Shown here: positions 9,602 to 17,219 of the stretch, in pieces
How the letters are laid out: the number at the start of each line of letters is the position of its first letter
How positions within the stretch are numbered: position 1 is the stretch's first letter
Made by a program: the position numbers and the translations under genes
The notes under the pieces: generated by a model
Told to the model about the DNA's origin: nothing
Database searches by the model: none
The model's input: only the letters and a program-made list of their open reading frames with translations
Assembly (NCBI GenBank): GCA_017417025.1
Contig: JAFPZY010000022.1
Location: 1 to 37,582 of the forward strand
Origin: Paludibacteraceae bacterium
Lineage (GTDB): Bacteria > Bacteroidota > Bacteroidia > Bacteroidales > Paludibacteraceae
Reading direction: 5' to 3'
DNA: 37,582 nt

Positions 9602-11158
9602 TTACAGAGGTATATTGCTGTGTTTCTTCATCGGGTTGCTCAGACGCTTGGTCTGCAGTTTCTCAAAGGCGTTGATGATGCGCACGCGTGTGTTGCGCGG
9701 TTCAATAACGTCATCGATATAGCCGCGGTTGGCTGCCTGATACGGGCTTGCAAAGAGGTCTTTGTATTCTGCCTCTTTCTCTGCGATGAATTTCTTCTTT
9801 TCCTCGGGGTCTTCAATGGCCTTCAGAGCCTTTGCCTGCAGCACTCCTACTGCTCCGCTTGCACCCATAACTGCTATTTCTGCATTGGGCCATGCATAGC
9901 ATACATCGCCGCGCAACTGCTTGCAGCTCATTACTATATGGCTGCCGCCGTAGCTCTTGCGGACTGTTACGGTCACTTTGGGCACGGTGGCCTCGCCGTA
10001 TGCGAACATCAGTTTGGCTCCGTGGTCGATGATGCCGGCGTACTCCTGGCCTGTGCCGCAGAGGAAGCCCGGAACATCAACGAGGGTGAGTATCTGGATG
10101 TTGAAGGCATCGCAGAAACGCACGAAGCGTGCGGCTTTGCGGCTTGCATCGCAGTCAAGCACTCCGGCGAGCCAGCTCGGCTGGTTGGCAATGATGCCGG
10201 TGCTGCGACCGTTGAAGCGTGCAAAACCGCAGATGACGTTCTTCGCATAGTCCTTGTGCACCTCCATAAAGTCGCCGTTATCAACAATCAGATTGATAAT
10301 ATCTTTCATGTTGTAAGGCTTGTTGGGGTCTGACGGAACTATTTCGTTCAGTTCGTCCTCTACGCGCATCGGGTCGTCGGTGCACTCCACAAGCGGAGTC
10401 TCCTCCATGTTGTTCTGCGGAATGAAGCTGATGAGGCGGCGTACTTCGGCGAGGGCCTCTTCTTCGGTGGCTGCCACAAAGTGTGTCACGCCCGACTTGG
10501 TGGCGTGCACTTTTGCGCCGCCGAGCTGCTCAACGGTCACGTCTTCGCCCGTAACGCTCTTCACAACCTTCGGACCGGTGATGAACATATATGAGTTCTG
10601 CTCGGTCATCATGATGAAGTCGGTCAGGGCTGGGCTGTAAACCGCACCTCCGGCGCACGGGCCGAAGATGACGCTTATCTGCGGCACTACGCCCGAGGCA
10701 AGGATGTTGCGCTCAAAAATCTCTGCATATCCTGCCAATGCGCATGCGCCTTCCTGGATACGTGCGCCGCCCGAGTCGTTCAGACCGATGATAGGTGCAC
10801 CGAGTTTCATGGCCTGGTCCATTACGTTGCATATCTTCAGTGCCATCGTTTCGCTCAGCGAGCCGCCGATTACGGTCGCATCCTGCGCGAAGACGAACAC
10901 AAGACGCCCGTCTATGGTGCCGCTGCCGCATGCTACGCCGTCGCCGAGGAACACTTTCTTCTCCATCCCGAAGTCGTGGCAGCGGTGGGTGAGGAACATG
11001 TTCACTTCTTCAAACGAACCTTCGTCAAGCAGCATGTTGATGCGCTCGCGGCACGTGTAGCAACCTTTGGCATGGTGTTTTTCTATTGCGGCTTCTCCGC
11101 CACCGGCCATGGCTTTCTCGCGGCTGTCTATCAGTTTTTGCAATTTCTCTTGATCCAT
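9602..11158 (-). CDS. mmdA: Methylmalonyl-CoA decarboxylase carboxyltransferase subunit
   Basis: 518 residues from the ATG at 11158. It is a carboxyltransferase of the acyl-CoA carboxylase beta family, with typical segments ARERINMLLDEGSFEE (here CRERINMLLD), GDGVACGSGTIDGR, LNDSGGARIQEG, FGPCAGGAVYSPALTDF, SYMFITGPKVV, VDVPGFLCGTGQE, KSYGGSHIVMSCK and EIAVMGASGAV. It transfers the carboxyl group from (S)-methylmalonyl-CoA to the biotin of MmdC, giving propionyl-CoA. It is the second gene after mce. The family also includes propionyl-CoA carboxylase beta chains; the mmdB/C/D neighbours make the decarboxylase role the best call. Confidence 0.95.
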   Translation of the reverse strand: MDQEKLQKLIDSREKAMAGGGEAAIEKHHAKGCYTCRERINMLLDEGSFEEVNMFLTHRCHDFGMEKKVFLGDGVACGSGTIDGRLVFVFAQDATVIGGSLSETMALKICNVMDQAMKLGAPIIGLNDSGGARIQEGACALAGYAEIFERNILASGVVPQISVIFGPCAGGAVYSPALTDFIMMTEQNSYMFITGPKVVKSVTGEDVTVEQLGGAKVHATKSGVTHFVAATEEEALAEVRRLISFIPQNNMEETPLVECTDDPMRVEDELNEIVPSDPNKPYNMKDIINLIVDNGDFMEVHKDYAKNVICGFARFNGRSTGIIANQPSWLAGVLDCDASRKAARFVRFCDAFNIQILTLVDVPGFLCGTGQEYAGIIDHGAKLMFAYGEATVPKVTVTVRKSYGGSHIVMSCKQLRGDVCYAWPNAEIAVMGASGAVGVLQAKALKAIEDPEEKKKFIAEKEAEYKDLFASPYQAANRGYIDDVIEPRNTRVRIINAFEKLQTKRLSNPMKKHSNIPL

Positions 11159-11165
11159 AGTAAAT

Positions 11166-11193
11166 ATCAATTATCAGTGTCAATTGTCAATTT
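11166..11193. repeat. Dispersed CAATTGTCAATT-type repeat, copy 1
   Basis: A short AT-rich repeat of units like TCAATTATCA and TCAATTGTCA fills most of the spacer between mce and mmdA. Similar arrays occur at 28633-28660, 33288-33307 and 37271-37293, always between genes. Confidence 0.6.
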
Positions 11194-11605
11194 ACTTAGG
11201 CTGCTGGCAGAGCTCGGTCAGCACGCCTTTGGTGCTCTTCGGGTGCAGGAAGGCTATCATCAGGTTTTCTGCGCCTTTGCGGGGAGCCTTGTCTATCAGC
11301 TGGATGCCGGCGGCTTCTGCCTCTTTCAGGGCTTCTTCTACATTGTTCACGTTGAATGCCACGTGGTGAACTCCGCCGCGACCGCCGTTTTTCTCAATGA
11401 ACTTTGCGATTGTGCTTTCGGGGCTGGTCGGCTCCAGAAGCTCGATCTTCACTTCACCTACCTTGAAGAACGCAGTCTTCACTTTCTGGTCTGCCACTTC
11501 CTCGATGGAGTAGCACTTGTTGCCGGTCAGGAACTCGAAGAAAGGCATCGCCTCTTCCAGGCTGGGCACTGCTATGCCCAGATGTTCAATGTGAGTTGGT
11601 TTCAT
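11192..11605 (-). CDS. mce: Methylmalonyl-CoA epimerase
   Basis: 137 residues from the ATG at 11605, the usual family length. It is a vicinal-oxygen-chelate fold protein: IEHLGIAVPSLEEAMPFFE at the N-terminus, then KTAFFKVGEVKIELLEP, GGVHHVAFNVNNVEEAL and KGVLTELCQ, with His and Glu metal ligands in the expected strands. It interconverts (R)- and (S)-methylmalonyl-CoA, supplying the stereoisomer used by the decarboxylase. As first gene of the five-gene operon it sits about 140 bases downstream of a strong promoter. Confidence 0.95.
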   Translation of the reverse strand: MKPTHIEHLGIAVPSLEEAMPFFEFLTGNKCYSIEEVADQKVKTAFFKVGEVKIELLEPTSPESTIAKFIEKNGGRGGVHHVAFNVNNVEEALKEAEAAGIQLIDKAPRKGAENLMIAFLHPKSTKGVLTELCQQPK

Positions 11606-11748
11606 GATTTTGTTTTTTTTAGTGATTTTGTTTATTTCGTGTATTTTTGTCGCTTTTTTGTCCTTGCCGCTTTCCCGCTGCAAACGTGGTTGTGCCGTCT
11701 TGTTTCATTGTTGCCGGCATTGTGGCGGGGCAGGGCAAAACTACGCTG

Positions 11749-11780
11749 CAAAGGTAATACTTTTTTTTTATTTGTGCAAA
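11749..11780 (-). promoter_or_regulatory. Promoter of the mce-mmdADCB operon
   Basis: Minus strand TTTG (11780-11777), 20 bases, TACCTTTG (11756-11749). The expected leader to the mce ATG at 11605 is about 137 bases, long for this window, and could hold regulation I cannot see. Confidence 0.8.
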
Positions 11781-11815
11781 TAAAAATGAAAAGATTTTTC
11801 TTAATGCTTTTTTTG

Positions 11816-11847
11816 CTTGGATATGTCAAAATTTATTTGTATTTTTG
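11816..11847 (+). promoter_or_regulatory. Promoter of nadE
   Basis: CTTG (11816-11819), 20 bases, TATTTTTG (11840-11847). It places transcription near 11854 and fixes the nadE start at the ATG at 11874, because open codons further upstream are promoter DNA. It lies back-to-back with the mce promoter. Confidence 0.7.
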
Positions 11848-11873
11848 CAGCGTTATTTTTCATTTGCATGATT

Positions 11874-13805
11874 ATGAACAGCAATTTCGGTTTTGTGCGT
11901 GTGGCGGCGGCGGTGCCGTTGATGCGCGTTGCGGACACTGATTTCAACGTCAGTCAAATCAAGGAGCAAATCACTGAAGCCGTCGAAGAAGGCGTCGAAG
12001 TCATCTGTTTCCCTGAGCTTTCCGTTGTCGGATACACTTGTGGCGACCTCTTTTTCACGCGCCGCTTGCAGCAGAACGCCTTGCTGGCGCTTGAAGACAT
12101 CTGCGCTTTCACGCGCGGAAAGAGCATCATCGTCCTTGTCGGAGCGCCACTCAAGGTGGACAACAACCTCTATAACTGCGCTTTTGTTATGACTGACGGC
12201 GATGTCGTCGGGGTGGTCCCGAAAGTCAATCTGCCCAACACGGGAGAGTTTTACGAAAAACGCTGGTTCACTTCGGGCCGTGCCACTATGGAGCACGGGG
12301 CGGCAGGACTGGTGCCACGTATCCCGACCATCGAGTTGTGGGGCGGGGACGTGCCTTTTGGTCCGGACCTCCTCTTTAACACGCGCGATTATTGCTTCGG
12401 CATCGAAATCTGCGAAGACCTCTGGTCGCCCCTTCCCCCATCAACACAGCTTGCCATTCAGGGGGCGGAACTCATCTTCAACCTCTCCTCATCCAATTGT
12501 GTCACAGGCAAAAACGCCTTCCGTCGCCAGATGATAACCCAGCAGTCGGCACGGGTGCACTGCGGCTATATATACACTTCGTCCGGTGTCGGTGAGTCCT
12601 CTGCCGATGTTGTCTTCTCCGGCTCTACTTACATTGCCGAGAACGGCGACCTGCTCGCCGAGGGCGACCGCTTCCTCCGCCGCTCCTCTATGATTATTCA
12701 GGAAATGGACGTTGAGCGCCTCCGTGTGGACAGGCAGCGCAACACCAACTTCACTAAAGACCAGCACGGACATTTCCGCAAAATCTATGTCGCCCCGATT
12801 GAGCATCAGAACAAGCCTGTCGAGCCGCTTCACCGCCATTTCTCGCCCTCGCCCTTCCTCCCTTCAAAGGCTGATGAGGACGCTTATTGCAGCGATGTGC
12901 TCTCCATTCAGACCAGCGGACTGGCGAGGCGTTGGGAGCACACTCATGCTGACACGCTCGTTGTCGGAGTCAGCGGAGGTCTTGACTCCGCACTTGCGCT
13001 CATCGTCGCCGTGCAGACGGCCGACCTCCTCGGATACGACCGCACTCGCATTCTCGCTGTCACTATGCCGTGCTTCGGAACTTCGCAGCGCACTTACAAC
13101 AATGCCGTCGCGCTCATGCAGGCTTTCGGGGTTACTATTCACGAAATTCCGGTCAAAGACATGGTCGCGCAGCACCTTAGCGACATCAACCATAGTCTGG
13201 ACACGCACGATATAACTTATGAGAACGCGCAGGCGCGCGTGCGCACGCTTGTCCTTATGGACTTGGCAAACAAGTATAACGGATTTGTCCTCGGCACGGG
13301 CGACATGTCCGAACTGGCGCTCGGATGGACCACTTATTGTGGCGACCAGATGTCCATGTACGGCATCAACGCAGGTGTTCCCAAGACTCTTGTCCGATAT
13401 ATGGTCCGCTATGCCGCCGAAAACATCTTCTCCGGCGCTTTGCGCGATGTCATGCTCGACATCATCGACACTCCGGTCTCCCCCGAACTGCTCCCCGCAG
13501 GCAGCGATGGCACCATCGCGCAGAAAACCGAAGACAAGGTCGGCCCTTATGAACTGCACGACTTCTTCCTTTACTACTTCCTCCGCTACGGCTTCACTTC
13601 AGAGAAAATCGCTTACATGGCTGAGATGGCGTTTGAGGACAAATACACCGCCGACGAAATTGCCCACTGGCTTTCTGTCTTCCACCATCGCTTCTACACA
13701 CAGCAGTTCAAACGCGCGGCTATGCCCGACGGACCTAAGGTTGTGGGCGTGAGTCTCTCGCCTAAAGGCGACTGGCGTATGCCTTCCGATGTGAACGAAA
13801 TGTAG
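11874..13805 (+). CDS. nadE: Glutamine-dependent NAD+ synthetase
   Basis: 643 residues from the ATG at 11874. The N-terminal nitrilase-type glutaminase domain has the catalytic triad in context: Glu48 (CFPELSV), Lys117 (VVPKVNLPNTGEFYEKRWF) and Cys180 (FGIEICEDLW). The C-terminal synthetase domain has the ATP-pyrophosphatase motif SGGLDS (367-372) and the later GTGDMSELALGWTTYCGDQMS segment. It makes NAD+ from deamido-NAD+, ATP and glutamine in the cytosol. Length and domain order fit the Bacteroidales form. It is transcribed divergently from the mmd operon; a six-unit 11-bp repeat follows its stop. Confidence 0.96.
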   Translation: MNSNFGFVRVAAAVPLMRVADTDFNVSQIKEQITEAVEEGVEVICFPELSVVGYTCGDLFFTRRLQQNALLALEDICAFTRGKSIIVLVGAPLKVDNNLYNCAFVMTDGDVVGVVPKVNLPNTGEFYEKRWFTSGRATMEHGAAGLVPRIPTIELWGGDVPFGPDLLFNTRDYCFGIEICEDLWSPLPPSTQLAIQGAELIFNLSSSNCVTGKNAFRRQMITQQSARVHCGYIYTSSGVGESSADVVFSGSTYIAENGDLLAEGDRFLRRSSMIIQEMDVERLRVDRQRNTNFTKDQHGHFRKIYVAPIEHQNKPVEPLHRHFSPSPFLPSKADEDAYCSDVLSIQTSGLARRWEHTHADTLVVGVSGGLDSALALIVAVQTADLLGYDRTRILAVTMPCFGTSQRTYNNAVALMQAFGVTIHEIPVKDMVAQHLSDINHSLDTHDITYENAQARVRTLVLMDLANKYNGFVLGTGDMSELALGWTTYCGDQMSMYGINAGVPKTLVRYMVRYAAENIFSGALRDVMLDIIDTPVSPELLPAGSDGTIAQKTEDKVGPYELHDFFLYYFLRYGFTSEKIAYMAEMAFEDKYTADEIAHWLSVFHHRFYTQQFKRAAMPDGPKVVGVSLSPKGDWRMPSDVNEM

Positions 13806-13820
13806 TCTTTCCGCTGTCAA

Positions 13821-13886
13821 ACACGAAAACGACACGAAAACGAGACGAAAACGAGACGATAACGACACGAAAACGACACGAAAACG
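13821..13886. repeat. 11-bp tandem repeat, six units
   Basis: Six consecutive 11-base units of the type ACACGAAAACG between nadE and the dsbD-like gene; units 3 and 4 carry substitutions (AGACGAAAACG, AGACGATAACG). It starts 15 bases after the nadE stop. No hairpin is evident. Confidence 0.95.
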
Positions 13887-13936
13887 AAGCGGGGCTAAAT
13901 GCCGTTATAAACAGAACTGAAGCATATATTCTGACT

Positions 13937-15790
13937 ATGTCAAAGCGAATACGTCATATCTGCCTCTCTCTGCTCCTCGTCTGCCTGCCGCAGATGTATG
14001 CGCAGATTCTGCAGCCCGTGCATTGGACTGCAGTCGAAGAGGGGGATAGTCTCCGCCTTTCCGCCGTCATTGACCCGGGCTGGCACATGACACTCATCTC
14101 TCTCGGAGACTCGTCTGTCGGCAGGGAATACGAGCACTCGTGCGCCCTCACTCTGCCTTTTGACGGCGTTACGCCGGTCAGGCTCAGTTATAACGCCTGT
14201 GACGACTCGCAGTGCACTGCCCCTGAAATCTTCACTTATCCCGCCGGCCTTGCCGCAACTCCCGCCTCTGCCTCAGTTCCTGCCTCTGCTTCGCTTTGGT
14301 GGATATTCTTCATGGGCTTTCTTGGCGGATTGCTTGCCATCTTCACTCCATGTGTCTGGCCTGTTATCCCTATGACTGTCAGCTTTTTCCTCAAACGGGG
14401 TGGGGGATTGCGCAGTGCTCTTTTCTACGGACTCTCCATCGTCCTTATTTATGTCGGGCTCGGGCTTGTGGTCACTGTCCTTTTCGGGGCGTCGGCTCTC
14501 AACGCTCTTTCCACCAACGCTGTCCTCAATCTCTTCTTCTTTGTTCTGTTGGTGGTCTTTGCTTTGTCCTTCTTCGGTTTGTTCGATATCACTCTGCCTG
14601 CTTCCTGGTCCACACGCATTGACTCCCGTGCACGCTCCGCCTCAGGCTTCTTGAGCATTGTGCTCATGGCGTTCACTCTTGTCATTGTCTCTTTCTCCTG
14701 CACAGGTCCCATCATCGGCACGCTCCTTGTTGAGGCGGCAGGCAACTCTTTGCTTGCTCCCGCTGTCGGTATGTTTGGCTTTGCTCTTGCTCTGGCGTTG
14801 CCCTTCTCTGTCTTTGCCATGTTCCCCGATGCCATGCAGCGGCTCCCGCGTTCTGGCGACTGGATGACCTCTTTCAAGGTCACTCTCGCTTTCCTCGAAC
14901 TGGCCCTCTCGCTCAAGTTCCTCTCTGTCGCTGACATGGCTTATGGTTGGAACATCTTGCCGCGAAACGCGTTTATCCTCCTGTGGATATGCTGTTTCGC
15001 AGGACTTGCCGCATATCTGTTTGCCCGCCTCTGGAGGTCGCGTAAAGAAAAAAAGTCTGTCTCGCTCTCTTTGCTCGGATTTCTTGTAGCACTGCTTTCG
15101 TTGTCTTTTGCTGTCTATCTTGTCCCCGGACTTTTCGGTGCTCCTGTTAAGCTTGTTGCAGCATTTGCTCCGCCTTTGCCGGTTCAGGGGCAGGCGGTCT
15201 TCTACGATTATGAGCAGGGCATGGACTATGCGCGCAAGCATAACAAACCCGTGCTGCTTCAGTTCTCCGGCTATGGCTGTGTCAATTGTCGCAAAATGGA
15301 GGCGTATGTCCTTGACAACGACAGTGTAAAGACTGCCTTGTCCGACTATGTGCTTATAACTCTCTATGTGGACTCACGTCGGGATGAAAACGGAAACGGC
15401 ATTCAGGACGGGGTGGAGTATTCGGCTTTGCAGCGTGACTTTTTCCGCTCCAACTCACAGCCGTTCTTCATCCGCCTCGACCCTTCTTCTCCCTCTCCTT
15501 CTTCCTCTTCTCCGCTATTTCCGTTCTCCTCTCCGTCTTCTTCATTATCTTCTCCGTCCTCTCCGTCCTCTCCTTCTTCTTCGTTGTCTTCTCCGTTCTT
15601 TCCGTCCTCTCCTTCTTCTTCGTTGTCTTCTCCGTCCTCTCTTTCTCCTTCCTCTCCGTCTTCTTCGTTATCTTCTCCTTTTTCTTCTCCGTTCTCATCT
15701 TCACCTGCTCCAGTGCCTGATTTTGTACCTTCCGACCCATTCTATTTTTCCACATCTCCCTCCGATTTCCTCCTCTGGCTTCGCCGCTGA
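13937..15790 (+). CDS. dsbD: DsbD-like thiol:disulfide interchange protein with Ser/Pro-rich insertion
   Basis: 617 residues. Signal peptide (1-22), a short periplasmic N-terminal domain (about 25-105, CDDSQCTAP), then a polytopic membrane domain (about 120-410) with the paired redox cysteines C139 (TPCVWPVIP) and C255 (SCTGP). The C-terminal thioredoxin domain has GCVNC (Cys448, Cys451) and an NSQPFFIRLD strand. It moves electrons from cytosolic thioredoxin to periplasmic partners. Oddity: about 77 residues (516-592) are almost only Ser, Pro, Leu and Phe, and interrupt the thioredoxin fold between the QPFF strand and a last helix (SPSDFLLWLRR). The DNA there is pyrimidine-rich on the coding strand with a 39-bp internal repeat. 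The fold may still form if the insert loops out; this is not known. Confidence 0.9.
   Translation: MSKRIRHICLSLLLVCLPQMYAQILQPVHWTAVEEGDSLRLSAVIDPGWHMTLISLGDSSVGREYEHSCALTLPFDGVTPVRLSYNACDDSQCTAPEIFTYPAGLAATPASASVPASASLWWIFFMGFLGGLLAIFTPCVWPVIPMTVSFFLKRGGGLRSALFYGLSIVLIYVGLGLVVTVLFGASALNALSTNAVLNLFFFVLLVVFALSFFGLFDITLPASWSTRIDSRARSASGFLSIVLMAFTLVIVSFSCTGPIIGTLLVEAAGNSLLAPAVGMFGFALALALPFSVFAMFPDAMQRLPRSGDWMTSFKVTLAFLELALSLKFLSVADMAYGWNILPRNAFILLWICCFAGLAAYLFARLWRSRKEKKSVSLSLLGFLVALLSLSFAVYLVPGLFGAPVKLVAAFAPPLPVQGQAVFYDYEQGMDYARKHNKPVLLQFSGYGCVNCRKMEAYVLDNDSVKTALSDYVLITLYVDSRRDENGNGIQDGVEYSALQRDFFRSNSQPFFIRLDPSSPSPSSSSPLFPFSSPSSSLSSPSSPSSPSSSLSSPFFPSSPSSSLSSPSSLSPSSPSSSLSSPFSSPFSSSPAPVPDFVPSDPFYFSTSPSDFLLWLRR
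15484..15710. repeat. Pyrimidine-rich Ser/Pro-coding repeat tract
   Basis: Nearly pure C/T on the plus strand, with interruptions mainly at CCG, TCG and TTG. A 39-bp copy pair starts at about 15562 and 15601, with shorter 9-bp repeats (TCTCCGTCC) before it. All lengths stay in multiples of three inside the dsbD-like gene. Confidence 0.85.
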
Positions 15791-15890
15791 CCCTCCTCGT
15801 CCCCCTGCACTCCCTCTATTGTCCCCCTGCTATCCTCCACACAAACTCTCCGCTTTTCCACTGTCGCTCCTCCACTAACTCACTTTTTAC

Positions 15891-15952
15891 CTTCCGCCGA
15901 CTCTCTGATATCTCTCACTTTACTTCCGCCGACTCTCTGATATCTCTCACTT
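15891..15952. repeat. Tandem duplication, 32-bp period
   Basis: Two identical 30-base copies (15891-15920 and 15923-15952, beginning CTTCCGCCGACTCTCTG) separated by TA, followed by a degenerate third partial copy. They lie in the spacer between the dsbD-like gene and the tRNA promoter (15791-16072); I see no gene there. Confidence 0.9.
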
Positions 15953-16072
15953 AACCTGTCGCTGACTCTCTGCTGACTGGCGCTGTTATAGCAGAGTGAC
16001 ATTGATTGACAACGCCATTTTCCCCCTATTTATCGGCTATTTTCAAAAAAATGTCTTAAAAATGCAAAAATA

Positions 16073-16104
16073 TTTGCACATATCAAAAATTAGCAGTACC
16101 TTTG
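16073..16104 (+). promoter_or_regulatory. Promoter of the leader RNA / tRNA-Lys unit
   Basis: TTTG (16073-16076), 20 bases, TACCTTTG (16097-16104). Expected start is near 16111, about 165 bases before the tRNA. Confidence 0.85.
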
Positions 16105-16106
16105 CA

Positions 16107-16277
16107 CCCGCTTTCGGAAATTAGGTTTTCAGAAACCCTTTGGGGCCGCGAAGATTTCTAATTTTTGGAGAGAGCGGGAACACGGCGGAAATTTATATGA
16201 GCAATGTATTTCCAGCGTAAGCTGAAAATTGCTTGAGGCAAATTGCGAATTGTATTAAGCCGTAGTTCGCGCGAGGA
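16107..16277 (+). ncRNA. Structured leader RNA upstream of tRNA-Lys (unclassified)
   Basis: A transcribed, apparently non-coding leader between a strong promoter and the tRNA. By eye it can fold into an outer stem joining 16111-16124 with 16158-16172 (AAATTAG/CTAATTT core), enclosing GGTTT-TCAG-AAACC (16124-16137) and a small CTT/AAG hairpin. Further on are GGAAAT/ATTTCC, a GNRA-capped hairpin CAGC-GTAA-GCTG near 16213-16224, TTGC/GCAA, and GCGAA/TTCGC ending just before the tRNA. I do not recognise a known RNA family. It may be a stable ncRNA processed away from the tRNA, or just a pre-tRNA leader. Confidence 0.45.
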
Positions 16278-16350
16278 GAATCAGTAGCTCAGCAGGTAGA
16301 GCACATCCCTTTTAAGGATGGGGTCCTGGGTTCGAGCCCCAGCTGGTTCA
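16278..16350 (+). tRNA. tRNA-Lys (anticodon UUU)
   Basis: 73 bases forming a full cloverleaf: acceptor stem GAATCAG/CTGGTTC with one G-U pair, D-arm GCTC..GAGC, anticodon stem CATCC/GGATG with loop CTTTTAA (anticodon TTT at 16311-16313), T-arm CTGGG-TTCGAGC-CCCAG, discriminator A at 16350. The CCA end is not encoded (the next bases are CAA). It reads Lys codons AAA/AAG. Confidence 0.97.
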
Positions 16351-16351
16351 C

Positions 16352-16381
16352 AAAAAGAGAGTCTCACGACTCTCTTTTTTT
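16352..16381 (+). terminator. Rho-independent terminator of the tRNA unit
   Basis: AAAAAGAGAGTC, loop TCAC, GACTCTCTTTTTT: a long perfect hairpin ending in a T-run directly after the tRNA. Confidence 0.9.
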
Positions 16382-16391
16382 CATCGGCATA

Positions 16392-16529
16392 CCCCGAGGT
16401 CGCATAAAGTATTATGCAGTCAATCACTTATGCAGTCAATCACTCTAAATATAACTTGTATGGGCATCCCCCGAGGTCGCATAAAGTATTATGCAGTCAA
16501 TCACTCTAAATATAACTTGTATGGGCATC
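16392..16529. repeat. Direct repeat, two copies of a 61-bp unit
   Basis: Copy 1 spans 16392-16468 and copy 2 16469-16529. Both begin CCCCGAGGTCGCATAAAG and end TTGTATGGGCATC. Copy 1 is 16 bases longer because TTATGCAGTCAATCAC is itself duplicated. They abut the tRNA terminator region. Confidence 0.9.
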
Positions 16530-16582
16530 CACATGTGCACTAAATGTACATTCTGTTATGCTTTGTGTTTTTTGTTTGTGTT

Positions 16583-16776
16583 TTTTGTTTGTGTTTTTGT
16601 TTCGTCTTTCTCTTTTTCATGTTTGCATCATTTTGTTTGTGTTTTTGTTTCGTCTTTCTCTTTTTCATGTTTGCATCATTTTGTTTGTGTTTTTGTTTCG
16701 TCTTTCTCTTTTTTCATGTTTGCATCATTTTGTTTGTGTTTTTGTTTCGTCTTTCTCTTTTTTCATGTTTGCATCA
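16583..16776. repeat. Tandem repeat, four 48/49-bp units
   Basis: Units at 16583-16630, 16631-16678, 16679-16727 and 16728-16776, starting TTTTGTTTGTGTTTTTG and ending TTTGCATCA. The last two have one extra T. The array is T-rich on the plus strand and is preceded by degenerate GTTTGTGTTTTTT repeats. Plus-strand frames through it stay open only because of the repeat; no gene signal is seen. Confidence 0.95.
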
Positions 16777-16799
16777 CCATATTGTCCAAATCAGACTGG

Positions 16800-16874
16800 C
16801 GAGACACTATCGAGACACTATCGGGTAGGGATCTCTCCGTGGTCTTACCGCAATCTCTCCGTGGTCTTACTGTA
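16800..16874. repeat. 11-bp and 22-bp tandem repeats
   Basis: Two units of CGAGACACTAT (16800-16821), then a 22-bp unit starting ATCTCTCCGTGGTC twice (16831-16852 and 16853-16874, two substitutions). The rest of the spacer (16875-17015) shows nothing I can call. Confidence 0.85.
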
Positions 16875-17015
16875 TCTGCTTCGTGCCCATCCCATGCCTG
16901 CTCTGTCGAAATTGCCCGCTCCAAAGGTACATACACAAAACAAAGCGTGCTTTCTTGTATTTTATTAGCGTTTGTTTATGTTTGCTATTCTGCATATAGG
17001 ATGGTCTTAGGGCTT

Positions 17016-17101
17016 TAAAAATGGGCAAAATTTTGTTGCCCAAGTTACGGCCATAGGAAATGCCTTGCAGAAACAACAAAAGACGCCCGTAAAACGGACG
17101 T
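17016..17101 (-). terminator. Two tandem minus-strand hairpin terminators
   Basis: Read leftward, the first hairpin is ACGTCCGT/ACGGGCGT (17101-17083) followed by TTTTGTTGTTT; the second is GGGCAA/TTGCCC (17041-17023) followed by ATTTTTAAA. They would end the leuS/ORF6N transcript. Confidence 0.6.
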
Positions 17102-17219
17102 TTACAATTTGTCATTCTGCATAGTTCCTTATTAAAAATTCCTGGGTTTTAACTTGGCGTAGAACAAATAACGCTTCTTTTAATTCAATATGTTATCGCG
17201 CGTCGCTACGCGCGGAGAG

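Noticed and set aside
9584-10333. Plus-strand open frame opposite mmdA
   Set aside because: Shadow frame of a well-supported gene.
10976-11941. Plus-strand open frame of 321 codons across mmdA and mce
   Set aside because: It runs antisense to two genes and across two promoters; no protein features.
16107-16277. 6S RNA (Bacteroidales-1) as identity of the leader
   Set aside because: The 5' and 3' ends do not pair into the long hairpin with central bubble expected of 6S; no support by eye.
16583-16776. Four regular repeats resembling a CRISPR array
   Set aside because: Units are directly adjacent with no unique spacers, and no cas genes are present.
16924-16931. TACCTTTG on the minus strand as a promoter
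   Set aside because: No TTTG at the -33 distance and no gene downstream on that strand.
16490-17018. Plus-strand frames through the 48-bp repeats encoding Phe/Val/Cys-rich peptides
   Set aside because: Open only because the repeat lacks stops; all frames look alike and no start signals are present.
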